A stretch of DNA of 54,807 bases from Bradyrhizobium diazoefficiens (GTDB lineage: Bacteria > Pseudomonadota > Alphaproteobacteria > Rhizobiales > Xanthobacteraceae): positions 1-54,807 of the forward strand of contig NZ_JAFCKW010000036.1 of NCBI RefSeq assembly GCF_018129965.1. The letters run 5' to 3'. Under the pieces are notes generated by a model. The model had not been told where the DNA came from. It did no database searches and was given only the letters and a program-made list of their open reading frames with translations. The position numbers and the translations under genes were made by a program. Positions 20,849-29,088 of this stretch are shown here, one piece after another. Within the stretch, counting starts at the first letter, position 1. Each line of letters opens with the position of its first letter.

Positions 20849-21124
20849 ATGCGAAAGGACATCAAGGCATCGGTCGGAAAACGTCTCGGCCGGATCGAGG
20901 GCCAGGTTCGCGGCCTGTCGAAGATGGTCGAGGAGGACCGCTACTGCATCGACATCGTGACGCAGATCTCGGCGGTGCGCGCCGCCTTGCGCCGGGTCGA
21001 GGAAGAGGTCCTGAAGGACCATGTCGCCCACTGCGTCGAGCACGCCATCGCCAGCGGCGACAAGGCAGACCAGCGCGAGAAGATCGCGGAATTGATGGCG
21101 GTGATCGGGCGGGCGGAAAGGTAG
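20849..21124 (+). CDS. csoR: Metal-sensing repressor of the CsoR family
   Basis: This 91-residue all-helical protein matches the CsoR/RcnR/FrmR family. The Cu(I) ligand triad C33, H58 and C62 (C, then H-x3-C) is complete, which favours a copper sensor over RcnR or FrmR, whose ligand sets differ. The N-terminal KRLGRIEGQVRGLSKMVEEDRYC is the DNA-contact helix region. It is divergent from the copA gene, with the operator-like sequence between them, so it should release both when Cu(I) binds. FrmR-like function cannot be fully excluded. Confidence 0.9.
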   Translation: MRKDIKASVGKRLGRIEGQVRGLSKMVEEDRYCIDIVTQISAVRAALRRVEEEVLKDHVAHCVEHAIASGDKADQREKIAELMAVIGRAER

Positions 21125-21166
21125 CGCTCTACTGCCGACGTTGCAAGATCACGCCACACTCACAGA

Positions 21167-21296
21167 TGTCGTCCCTGCGCACGCAGGGACCCATAACCCC
21201 AGGGAGACGTTTGGCGAAGACTCGTCGTTCGGTGCTGCGACCAAACCACACTCGATAGATCACGCGGTATGGGTCCCTGCTTTCGCAGGGACGACA
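21167..21296. repeat. Long palindromic element, family with 23890 and 5690
   Basis: TGTCGTCCCTGCG at 21167-21179 and its exact complement at 21284-21296 form the ends; GGGTCCCTGC and GCAGGGACCC words lie just inside. The interior contains CCCAGGGAGACGTTTGGCG, nearly shared with the element at 23890. It ends 7 bp beyond the stop of the gene at 21304. Confidence 0.85.
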
Positions 21297-21303
21297 GTCG
21301 GGA

Positions 21304-22284
21304 CTACGCCGCGATCTCGAGCGCGTCGCCACGACGCCGGGCGCGGTATGCCGCGAGGTCGTCGAGCAGCACGAAATGCTCGGAGAAGGCGGTGGTCATC
21401 TCCGCCGCCGCCTCGCTCATCATTTGCTCAGCCGCAACCTCGTCCGACGTTTCTTCGTCAAACGCTTCAGGAACGAGCGGCGGCGCACGGAACGTTTCTG
21501 GAAACACCCCGAATGAGCCCGCTACCTCCTCGAGCGGCTTTTGCTTGTCGGCCCAGTGCAGCGCGGTGTAGTCGAAGCCGTGCACGATGGTGGGTTTGAC
21601 AACCTCGAAATAGGGCGAGATATCGAAGTCGCGGGGCATGTAGAGCGAGGAATCGCGGATGTGCAGGATCTCGCGCCGGGCGGCGCGGCTGCCGGCCTTG
21701 GTGATCTTCGGCAGGATCGGATAGCGCACGGCGTCGAAGGCCTGCGCGATCAGCGCCGAGCAGATGATCTTGGTGGGATCGCCCGACCCGATCGCGATCA
21801 TGCGCCGACGCCAGCGCTGCGGGATCGGCAGCGGAAACAGGAAGCGCATCAGATCGATGATGTTTTTGGTGTCGTAGCCGAAGCCGATGCGATTGATGGC
21901 ATAGCGGCAGACCGTGGTGCGGTCCTCGTAGGACAGCCCGACCGGCCGGCAGACGCGGGTGTGATAGGGGAAATATTTCGACAGCGGCGCGGAGGTGACA
22001 CCTTCGCCGATATTGGCCTCGATCAGCACGTGCGGCTCGCCGTCGGGCTCTTCCGCCCCCTCGATGATGCCGACAAAGAGCGCCGCATGCGACCAGGTCG
22101 ACTGCGTCAGATATTTGATGATGCCGGAGATGCGGTTGTTGCCCTCGACCAGCAGCACGTCGCCGGGCTCGATGACGCCGCGCAGGTGCTCCGGGTCGCT
22201 CGGCGTGAACGGCTCATAGCCCGGCACCTCCTTCGAGAGGTACGCGGCAATGAGCTTGCCGACTGAGTCCAGGACCGTCCCCAT
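21304..22284 (-). CDS. YiiX/YebB-like permuted papain-fold hydrolase
   Basis: The protein resembles the YiiX/YebB-like NlpC/P60 superfamily with a circularly permuted papain fold. The segment GDVLLVEGNNRISGIIKYLTQSTWSH places H66 first, and the nucleophile C175 follows in TKIICSALIAQAF, the order of permuted members. Possible activities are lipid or peptide amide hydrolysis; nothing here defines the substrate. There is no signal peptide. ATG at 22284 is preferred, behind a GGGGGGA site, giving 326 residues; a longer frame starts at 22365. It is divergent from the flavin amine oxidase gene. The C-terminal 70 residues are acidic and unassigned. Confidence 0.82.
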   Translation of the reverse strand: MGTVLDSVGKLIAAYLSKEVPGYEPFTPSDPEHLRGVIEPGDVLLVEGNNRISGIIKYLTQSTWSHAALFVGIIEGAEEPDGEPHVLIEANIGEGVTSAPLSKYFPYHTRVCRPVGLSYEDRTTVCRYAINRIGFGYDTKNIIDLMRFLFPLPIPQRWRRRMIAIGSGDPTKIICSALIAQAFDAVRYPILPKITKAGSRAARREILHIRDSSLYMPRDFDISPYFEVVKPTIVHGFDYTALHWADKQKPLEEVAGSFGVFPETFRAPPLVPEAFDEETSDEVAAEQMMSEAAAEMTTAFSEHFVLLDDLAAYRARRRGDALEIAA

Positions 22285-22477
22285 TTCAAATTCCCCCCAC
22301 GGCCTTTTCCGACCGTCTTTTTTACCTTCTGTATCATGGTCGAAACGTGTTGCAATTCGGTTCATCAGTCTGTGAGATCAAGCACGATTGATTCACCATG
22401 ATGGTTGCCGTGCAATACCAGATGCAGCAAGGTTCGCGGACTGTTCCTGTTCGCCGCAAGTTCCCGGAAACCATGAC

Positions 22478-23875
22478 ATGACAATCACGCGCCGCTCTTT
22501 TCTGTCGGCGTCGGCGGCTCTTGCCGCGATGCCGGTCCTGCGCGCAAACGCCGCTCCCCTGCCGCGCGAAGCCGACATCGTCGTGATCGGCGCGGGCGCG
22601 GCCGGCATTGCCGCGGCAAGGCGCGTGATGGCGGCCAATCGCAAGGTCGTGGTGGTCGAAGCCGCCTCGCAAGTCGGCGGACGCTGCATCACGGACAGCA
22701 CCACCTTCGACGTGCCGTTCGACCGCGGCGCGCGCTGGATGCACAATCCCGACACCAATCCGATGATCCGGCTCGGACGCAGCGTCGGGCTCGACGTGCT
22801 GCCGGCGCCATCAGGCCAGAAGATGCGCATCGGCCGCCGCAACGCGCGCGCGGGCGAGACCGAGGAATTCCTGGCGGCGCTGGTCCGCGCCAACCGCGCC
22901 ATCGACGAGGCCTCGCGCGGCAAGCTCGATATCTCCTGCGCATCGGTGCTGCCGAAGGATCTCGGCGACTGGGCGGGCGCGGCCGAATTCGTGCTGGGCG
23001 CGAGCTTTGCCGGCAAGGACCTGAAGGAGCTGTCGGCGTTCGACAAGGCCCGTGCGCAGGACCGCAACGCCGCGATCGCCTGCCGCCAGGGGCTGGGCAC
23101 GCTGATCACCAGGCTCGGCGAGCAGGCGCCAGTGGCGCTGTCGACGCCCGCAAGCCGGATCGTCTGGAGCAATCGCGACGTCAGCGTCGAGACGCCGTCC
23201 GGCAAGATCGCCGCCCGGGCCGCCATCATCACGGTCTCGACCAATGTGCTGACGTCAGGCGCGATCAAGTTCGGGCCGGATATTCCCAAGCGGACGCTCG
23301 ATGCAGCCGCGAAGCTCACCCTCGGCAGCTATGATCACATCGTGCTGCAACTGCCGGGCAATCCGCTCGGCCTGTCGCGTGACGACATGCTCATCGAGCA
23401 GAGCAATTCGACGCGCACGGCGCTGATGTATGCCAATATCGGCGGCTCCTCGCTGTGCGCGATCGACGTCGGCGGCTCGTTCGGCCGCGATCTCTCCGAG
23501 CAGGGCGAAAAGGCGATGACGGCCTTCGCGAGGGAATGGATCGCAAAACTGTTCGGCAGCGAGGCCGCGGCCGTCGTGCAGAAGACCAGCGCGACGCGCT
23601 GGAACGCCTCGCCCTTCGTGCTGGGCGCGATGTCGGCGGCCTCACCGGGCGGCCAGCTCTCGCGGAAAATCCTGGGCGAATCGATCGGCAATCTGTTTTT
23701 TGCCGGCGAAGCCACGCACGAGACGCTGTGGGGCACGGTCGATGGCGCCTGGGACAGCGGCGAACGCGCCGCTGACGCCGCTCTGCGCAAGATCGGCGCG
23801 CTCAAGGACGAGCCGGCCGATGCTCCGACGCAGTCGACGAAGCGGCGCAGAGCGCCGCGGTCGCAGGGGAATTAG
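22478..23875 (+). CDS. Tat-exported FAD-dependent amine oxidase
   Basis: The protein begins with a twin-arginine signal (MTITRRSFLSASAALAA, R5-R6), so the folded flavoprotein is probably exported to the periplasm. V36-I-G-A-G-A-A-G43 and the downstream VVVVEAASQVGGRC form the Rossmann FAD site. The C-terminus has LFFAGEATHETLWGTVDGAWDSGERAA, the flavin-containing amine oxidase signature (as in monoamine oxidase and spermine oxidase). The substrate is not known. ATG at 22478 was chosen because it gives the signal peptide at residue 1. The length is 465 aa. Confidence 0.9.
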   Translation: MTITRRSFLSASAALAAMPVLRANAAPLPREADIVVIGAGAAGIAAARRVMAANRKVVVVEAASQVGGRCITDSTTFDVPFDRGARWMHNPDTNPMIRLGRSVGLDVLPAPSGQKMRIGRRNARAGETEEFLAALVRANRAIDEASRGKLDISCASVLPKDLGDWAGAAEFVLGASFAGKDLKELSAFDKARAQDRNAAIACRQGLGTLITRLGEQAPVALSTPASRIVWSNRDVSVETPSGKIAARAAIITVSTNVLTSGAIKFGPDIPKRTLDAAAKLTLGSYDHIVLQLPGNPLGLSRDDMLIEQSNSTRTALMYANIGGSSLCAIDVGGSFGRDLSEQGEKAMTAFAREWIAKLFGSEAAAVVQKTSATRWNASPFVLGAMSAASPGGQLSRKILGESIGNLFFAGEATHETLWGTVDGAWDSGERAADAALRKIGALKDEPADAPTQSTKRRRAPRSQGN

Positions 23876-23889
23876 GGCGCAACATACTC

Positions 23890-24027
23890 GCTGTCGTCGG
23901 GGACAAGCGAAGCGCAGATCCGGGACCCATACCCCCAGGGAGAAGTTTTGCGAAGATTCGGAGTGCGCAGCTCGATCCATAACGACTCCCTGTGGTTATG
24001 GGTCCTCGCGTTCGCGAGGACGACAGC
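23890..24027. repeat. Long palindromic element, family with 21167
   Basis: GCTGTCGTC at 23890-23898 pairs with GACGACAGC at 24019-24027, and the inside contains CCCAGGGAGAAGTTTTGCG, almost as in the element at 21167. It lies 14 bp after the amine oxidase stop and 8 bp from the permease stop at 24036. Confidence 0.82.
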
Positions 24028-24035
24028 TGGGCTTG

Positions 24036-24806
24036 TCAACGCAACACGCCGTCCAGCACCGGCAACCCGGTGATCACCGCCATCGCGATGAGCGCATAGC
24101 AGATCCTGCGGAAGACCGTCTCGCTCGCGCGGCCGAACAGCGTGGCGCCGAACGCGACGCCGATTGCATAGACCGGGCCGACGACGAGAGAGAGCAGCAG
24201 CGATTCGCGGCTGACCAGGCCCGTCGTCACGTAGCTGACCATCGAGAAGAAGTCCGAGGCGCCGAAGAACAGCACGATGTTGGCGCGCGCGACGATCGGT
24301 GCGATGGGGCGGCCCAGCCAGTAGCCAACGATCGGCGGGCCGCCGGTCTGCGCGAGGCCGCTGCAGAAGCCTGATAGGCCGCCGATGCCGACCGAGAGCC
24401 AGGCGTGGTCCCTGCCGCGATAGCGCCAGCCCGACAGCAGCAGAAGCAGCAGCGCGGCGACGAAGCCCGAGATGATCCAGCGCGTGGTCACGGGCTCGAG
24501 CACGCTGAGGAAATAGGTGCCGATGGGCACGCCGATCAGCGCGCCCAGCACGATCACCGCGGTGGCCTTGCGGTCGGCCTTTCGCCACGCGTCGGGCAGC
24601 AGCGGCGCCGCCGCCACGAAATCGATGACGAGGAGCAGCGCCGCGACGAGCCGCGGCGCCGCGATGCTGCTCGCCAGCGGCATGAAGATCAGTGCCGAGC
24701 CGAATCCGGAGAAGCCGCGCGCGGTGCCCGAAACGAAAGCGACGGCGCAGAGCGCCGCCGCAATGGTGAGACTGACATCCTTGGGAAGAAAATCCGCAAG
24801 GTTCAT
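24036..24806 (-). CDS. TauE/SafE-family sulfite/sulfoacetate exporter-like permease
   Basis: The 256-residue protein has about eight hydrophobic segments and the TauE/SafE signature features: SGTARGFSGFGSALIFMP in the first half and SGFCSGLAQTGGPPIVGYWL in the second, consistent with the internal duplication of this family. Members carry sulfite, sulfoacetate or other organic anions across the inner membrane; the substrate here is unknown. Its ATG overlaps the pheT stop as ATGA, so it is translationally coupled to an aminoacyl-tRNA synthetase gene, an odd functional pairing. Confidence 0.88.
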   Translation of the reverse strand: MNLADFLPKDVSLTIAAALCAVAFVSGTARGFSGFGSALIFMPLASSIAAPRLVAALLLVIDFVAAAPLLPDAWRKADRKATAVIVLGALIGVPIGTYFLSVLEPVTTRWIISGFVAALLLLLLSGWRYRGRDHAWLSVGIGGLSGFCSGLAQTGGPPIVGYWLGRPIAPIVARANIVLFFGASDFFSMVSYVTTGLVSRESLLLSLVVGPVYAIGVAFGATLFGRASETVFRRICYALIAMAVITGLPVLDGVLR

Positions 24807-27208
24807 CCGCGCAACGTGCCGCCGGTCTTCTTCGTGACCTCGGCGACGATCTTGGTCGCCACGGCGTCGATCTCCTGGTCGGTCAGGGTCTTCTCGCGCG
24901 GCTGGATCGTCACCGCGATCGCGACCGACTTCTTGCCGTCGTCGATGCCCTTGCCTTCGTAGACGTCGAAGACGTTCACGCCGGTGATCAGCTTCTTGTC
25001 GACACCCTGCGCCGCGCGGACGATATCGCCGCCCTTCACGCCGCGGTCGACGATGAACGCAAAGTCGCGAGATACCGGCTGGAACGCCGACAGCTCGATC
25101 ACGGGCTTGGCGCGGGTCGGCTTCTTCTTGGCCTCGGGGATGCGGTCGAGGATGACCTCGAACACCATCAGCGGACCGTTCACGCCGAGCGCCTCGAGGG
25201 CGCGTGGATGCATCTCGCCGAAATGGCCGAGCACGTTTTGCGGCCCGATCTGGATGGTGCCCGAACGGCCCGGATGCAGCCAGGCCGGTCCGCCGGCAAC
25301 GATCTGCAGGGCCTGCATCGGCGCGCCGGCGGCTGCCAGCACCGCCAGCGCATCGGCCTTGGCGTCGAACACATCGGCCTGCGCCGAGCCCGACCAGTGG
25401 CGTCCCAGACCTTCCGACGACGCAAGGCCGCGGCGGACGCCGCTTGCCGCCATGAACTGATCCTGCGGGCGATCGCCCTTGAACACCTGGCCGACTTCGA
25501 ACAGCGCGACATCGCCAAAGCCGCGATCGGCATTGGCCTGCGCCGCCTTGATCAGGCCCGCGAGCAAGGTCGGTCGCATGTCGGACAGATCCGACGCGAT
25601 CGGGTTGGCCACTTCCAGCTCCCGCTGGCCGCCGCCGAACAATTCCGCCGCGGGCTTGGTGATGAAGGACCAGGTCACGGCTTCGATGATGCCGCGGCTC
25701 GCCAGCGCACGCCGCGCGCGACGGGTGCGAAGCTGCAGCGGCGTCAGCACGGGCTTGCGCGCATCGTCGCCGCGCTCGAACGGCGTCATCGGCACCCTGT
25801 CGACGCCATGGATACGAATCACTTCCTCGACGATGTCGGCCTTGCCGTGCACGTCGCTGCGCCAGGACGGCACCGCGACCTTCATCACGGGACCCGGGCC
25901 CGCCATCATGAAGCCGAGATGGCTGAGGATTCGCTTCATCTCGGTCTGCGACACCTCGATGCCGGAGAGGCGCTTGACCTCGGTCACGGGGAAATCGATC
26001 ACGCGGTCGTCGCCAAAGGTCTTGCCGACGACGACGTTCTCCGACGGCGTGCCGCCGCACATCTCCATCACGAGCTTGGTCGCAAGCTCCAGACCCGGCA
26101 CCATGAAGGCCGGATCGACGCCGCGCTCGAAGCGGTAGCGTGCGTCCGAATTGATGCCGAGCTTGCGGCCGGTCTGGGCGATGTTGATCTCGTTCCACAG
26201 CGCCGATTCGATCAGCACGTCGGTGGTGTTCTCGTCGCAGCCCGAGGCCTCGCCGCCCATGATGCCGGCGAGCGATTCGACGCCGTGCTCGTCCGCGATC
26301 ACGCAGGTGGCGAGATCGAGATTGTAGGTGCGGCCGTCGAGCGCGAGCAGCGTCTCGCCGTCGCGGGCGCGGCGCACCACGAGATGGCCCTTCACCTTCC
26401 TGGCGTCGAACACGTGCAGCGGGCGCGCGCGGTCGTAGGTCATGAAATTGGTGATGTCGACCAGCGCGTTGATCGGGCGCAGCCCGATCGCGGTCAGCCG
26501 CTTCTGCAGCCATTCCGGCGACGGCCCGTTCTTGACGCCGCGCACGAGGCGGAGCGCGAAGCCCGGGCACAGTGTCGCGTCCTCGACCGTGACCTTCACC
26601 GGGCACGGGAATTCGCCCTTGATCGGCTTGATGGCGGGATCCCTGAACTTGCCCATGTCGGCGGCGGCAAGGTCGCGCGCGATGCCGTGCACGCCGGTGC
26701 AGTCCTGCCGGTTCGGCGTCAGGTTGATCTCGACCACGGGATCACCGAGCGCGGCCCATTCGGCGTAGGCAGCGCCGACCGGCGCGTCCGCGGGCAATTC
26801 CATGATGCCGTCATGGTCGTTGGAGATCTGCAACTCGGCCGCCGAGCACAGCATGCCGCGGCTCTCGACGCCGCGAATGGTGCCGACCCCGAGCGTGATG
26901 TCCTTGCCGGGAATGTAGGTGCCGGGCGGCGAGAACACGGTCACGAGACCCGCACGCGCATTCGGCGCGCCGCACACCACCTGCACCGGGGCCACGTCGC
27001 CGGTCTCGACCATGCAGACGCGCAAGCGATCCGCATTCGGATGCTGCTCGGCCGAGATCACCTTGGCGATGGTGAACGGCTTCAGCGCCTTCGCCTTGTC
27101 CTCGATGGTCTCGACCTCGAGCCCGATCATGGTGAGCTTGTCGGCGAGCTTTTCCAGCGGCTCGTCGGTGTCGAGATGGTCTTTCAGCCAGGAGAGGGTG
27201 AATTTCAT
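24803..27208 (-). CDS. pheT: Phenylalanine--tRNA ligase beta subunit
   Basis: PheT forms the (alpha-beta)2 PheRS that charges tRNA-Phe. The N-terminal EMAP-like tRNA-binding domain (about residues 40-150, containing HPNADRLRVCMVETGD and VVCGAPNARAG), the B3/B4 editing region, B5 and the C-terminal ferredoxin-like anticodon-binding domain (FQPVSRDFAFIVDRGV) are all present. The length of 801 aa is normal. Its ATG overlaps the DUF559 gene stop (ATGA), and its own stop overlaps the next gene in the same way, giving an uninterrupted coupled run. Confidence 0.98.
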   Translation of the reverse strand: MKFTLSWLKDHLDTDEPLEKLADKLTMIGLEVETIEDKAKALKPFTIAKVISAEQHPNADRLRVCMVETGDVAPVQVVCGAPNARAGLVTVFSPPGTYIPGKDITLGVGTIRGVESRGMLCSAAELQISNDHDGIMELPADAPVGAAYAEWAALGDPVVEINLTPNRQDCTGVHGIARDLAAADMGKFRDPAIKPIKGEFPCPVKVTVEDATLCPGFALRLVRGVKNGPSPEWLQKRLTAIGLRPINALVDITNFMTYDRARPLHVFDARKVKGHLVVRRARDGETLLALDGRTYNLDLATCVIADEHGVESLAGIMGGEASGCDENTTDVLIESALWNEINIAQTGRKLGINSDARYRFERGVDPAFMVPGLELATKLVMEMCGGTPSENVVVGKTFGDDRVIDFPVTEVKRLSGIEVSQTEMKRILSHLGFMMAGPGPVMKVAVPSWRSDVHGKADIVEEVIRIHGVDRVPMTPFERGDDARKPVLTPLQLRTRRARRALASRGIIEAVTWSFITKPAAELFGGGQRELEVANPIASDLSDMRPTLLAGLIKAAQANADRGFGDVALFEVGQVFKGDRPQDQFMAASGVRRGLASSEGLGRHWSGSAQADVFDAKADALAVLAAAGAPMQALQIVAGGPAWLHPGRSGTIQIGPQNVLGHFGEMHPRALEALGVNGPLMVFEVILDRIPEAKKKPTRAKPVIELSAFQPVSRDFAFIVDRGVKGGDIVRAAQGVDKKLITGVNVFDVYEGKGIDDGKKSVAIAVTIQPREKTLTDQEIDAVATKIVAEVTKKTGGTLRG

Positions 27209-27651
27209 GGCTGCTTTTTCTCCACGGAGACGGTCTGCTCCCTCCCCAGCTTGCGGGGGAGGGTTGGGGAGAGGGTTCTCTCCGCAATGGCAGTGACGAT
27301 TGTTTCGAGAACGCCGGCACGATTGGTCATGACGTCGAGGTTGCTGAAGCGAAGGACCTTGAAGCCCTTCGCTTCGATGACGGAAGATCGCCGCGAATCG
27401 GCGCGTTCGCCTTCATCCGAGAAATGTTGACCGCCATCGAGTTCGATGACGAGCTTCGCCGCGTGGCAGATGAAATCGGCGACGTAGTTCTCGACCGGCA
27501 CCTGGCGGCGAAAAACCACATCGTTCAATCGGCCGGCGCGCAACTCCGACCAGAGGATGCGTTCCGCGTCAGTCGAATTGCGCCTGAGGGCGCGCGCATT
27601 GGCGCGCAGCTTGTCCGATACTTTCCAATCCGGATGTTTGGGATCAACCAT
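27205..27651 (-). CDS. DUF559 endonuclease-fold protein within the pheS-pheT operon
   Basis: This 148-residue protein has the DUF559 pattern, related to very-short-patch-repair and restriction-like endonuclease folds: RANARALRRNSTDAERILW, LRAGRLNDVVFRRQVPV, and the candidate active-site stretch ADFICHAAKLVIELDGGQH, followed by FKVLRFSN. No biochemical role is established. It lies between pheS and pheT on the same strand; its ATGA overlap couples it to pheT. The last 20 or so residues (RTLSPTLPRKLGREQ and on) are encoded by a G/C palindrome, a sign that a repeat has become part of the gene. A second inverted copy lies just upstream of the start. Confidence 0.88.
   Translation of the reverse strand: MVDPKHPDWKVSDKLRANARALRRNSTDAERILWSELRAGRLNDVVFRRQVPVENYVADFICHAAKLVIELDGGQHFSDEGERADSRRSSVIEAKGFKVLRFSNLDVMTNRAGVLETIVTAIAERTLSPTLPRKLGREQTVSVEKKQP
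27249..27277 (-). repeat. 29-bp repeat inside the DUF559 3' end
   Basis: It begins GCTTGCGGGGGAGGG on the plus strand and is identical over 29 bp to the complement of 27672-27700. It forms a hairpin with the preceding CCCTCCCC and encodes the C-terminus of the DUF559 protein. Confidence 0.9.
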
Positions 27652-27671
27652 CGGCAACCCCGTCGCGGAAA

Positions 27672-27700
27672 AACCCTCTCCCCAACCCTCCCCCGCAAGC
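27672..27700 (+). repeat. Inverted partner of the 29-bp repeat, upstream of DUF559
   Basis: This is the exact reverse complement of 27249-27277. It lies 20 bp upstream of the DUF559 start codon, so the two copies bracket most of the gene. The following GGGGGAGGGGG closes a local hairpin. Confidence 0.9.
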
Positions 27701-27778
27701 GGGGGAGGGGGCTCGACCTGTCGAGCTGAAAGAGAATACGTCCCCACGAACTGAAAGCCACTCCCGCACCCTCTCCGT

Positions 27779-27823
27779 TCCCTCCCCCGCCTGCGGGGGA
27801 GGGGCAGGGAGAGGGTTCTTTCC
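27779..27823 (-). repeat. Third, diverged copy of the G/C repeat after pheS
   Basis: CCCTCCCCCGC and GCGGGGGAGGGG form a hairpin, followed by AGGGAGAGGGTTCTTTCCGCG, close to the flank of the copy at 27249. It is in the same orientation as that copy. It lies in the 221-bp gap between pheS and DUF559. Confidence 0.8.
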
Positions 27824-27872
27824 GCGCAGGGAACGGAGAGAGTCTTCGCCAGCTTTTGTTCGAGCAAGCCCA

Positions 27873-28955
27873 TCACGAGCTCAGCCCTCCCGCGAGCGTT
27901 GGCACTTCGAGCGGCTTGAAGCCGTAATGGGACAGCCAGCGGACGTCGCTGTCGAACAGCTGGCGCAGATCGGCGATGCCGTATTTCAGCATGGCGATGC
28001 GGTCGATGCCCATGCCCCAGGCAAAGCCCTGGTACTCGTCGGGATCGATGCCGCAGGCGCGCAGCACGTTCGGATGCACCATGCCGCAGCCGAGGATCTC
28101 CAGCCAGTCCTCGCCTTCGCCGAAACGGATCTCGCCCTTGTCGCGGCGGCACTGGATGTCGACTTCCAGCGACGGCTCGGTGAACGGGAAGAACGAGGGA
28201 CGGAAGCGCATGTTGATGTGGTCGACCTCGAAGAACGCCTTGCAGAACTCGTGCAGGATCCATTTGAGGTGGCCGAGATGCGAGTGCTTGTCGATGACGA
28301 GGCCTTCGACCTGGTGGAATTGCGGCGTGTGGGTCGCGTCCGAGTCGATGCGGTAGGTGCGGCCCGGGCAGATCACGCGGATCGGCGGCTTCTGGCTCAG
28401 CATGGTGCGCACCTGCACCGGCGAGGTGTGGGTGCGCAGCAGCATGCGCGAGCCGTCCTCCTTCGGATGGAAGAAGAAGGTGTCGTGCATCTCGCGCGCG
28501 GGATGGCCTTCGGGGAAGTTCAGCTTGGTGAAGTTGTAGTCGTCGGTCTCGATATCGGGGCCTTCGGCGACCGAGAATCCCATGTCGGCGAAGATCGTCG
28601 TCAGTTCGTCCCAGACCTGGCTCAAGGGATGGATGCGGCCGGCATCAGTCGCGGCGTCGCGGAGCGGCAGGGTGACGTCGACGGTCTCCGACGCAAGCCG
28701 CGCATCGAGCGCCGCCGACTTCAGCACGTCGCGCTTTGCCGTGAGCGCCTGGGTGACCTCGTCCTTGGCCTGGTTGATCGCGGCGCCCTGCGTCTTGCGC
28801 TCCTCGGGCGACATCTTGCCGAGCGTTGCGAGAAGCGCGGAGATCGAGCCCTTCTTGCCGAGCGCGGCGACGCGGACGGCTTCGAGGGCGGCTTCGTCGC
28901 CCGCGGCGGTAATTTGTGCGAGGATGGATTGGACGAGGCTGGCGAGGTCGGACAC
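27873..28955 (-). CDS. pheS: Phenylalanine--tRNA ligase alpha subunit
   Basis: PheS is the catalytic class II synthetase subunit. The N-terminal coiled-coil part (about residues 1-100) is followed by the catalytic core with motif 2 (HTPQFHQVEGLVIDKHSHLGHLK), the RFRPSFFPFTEPS motif and motif 3-like GMGIDRIAML near the end. The 360-residue length is normal. The run pheS-DUF559-pheT-permease reads on one strand. The stop is followed by a 221-bp gap with two G/C hairpins, unlike the usual tight pheS-pheT junction. Confidence 0.98.
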   Translation of the reverse strand: MSDLASLVQSILAQITAAGDEAALEAVRVAALGKKGSISALLATLGKMSPEERKTQGAAINQAKDEVTQALTAKRDVLKSAALDARLASETVDVTLPLRDAATDAGRIHPLSQVWDELTTIFADMGFSVAEGPDIETDDYNFTKLNFPEGHPAREMHDTFFFHPKEDGSRMLLRTHTSPVQVRTMLSQKPPIRVICPGRTYRIDSDATHTPQFHQVEGLVIDKHSHLGHLKWILHEFCKAFFEVDHINMRFRPSFFPFTEPSLEVDIQCRRDKGEIRFGEGEDWLEILGCGMVHPNVLRACGIDPDEYQGFAWGMGIDRIAMLKYGIADLRQLFDSDVRWLSHYGFKPLEVPTLAGGLSS

Positions 28956-29088
28956 GGTCGGATCCTTTCAAAAGGCTGCCGGTTGTGGCCGCAGCCGGGC
29001 CGGAACGTCAAGCCGAATAGCCGTCGTAAATGCATGGCATTTGAGCCGTACAGGCATCGCCGGCGCCAACCTGACGAAGGAGCGGAGG

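Noticed and set aside
27652..28263. A long frame joining the pheS 3' region to DUF559
   Set aside because: The frame opposite or overlapping pheS is an out-of-frame reading; the DUF559 family pattern begins at the ATG at 27651.
20793..28955. Riboswitch or attenuator in front of copA or pheS
   Set aside because: The copA leader is too short, and I found no leader peptide with a Phe run followed by alternative hairpins upstream of pheS.
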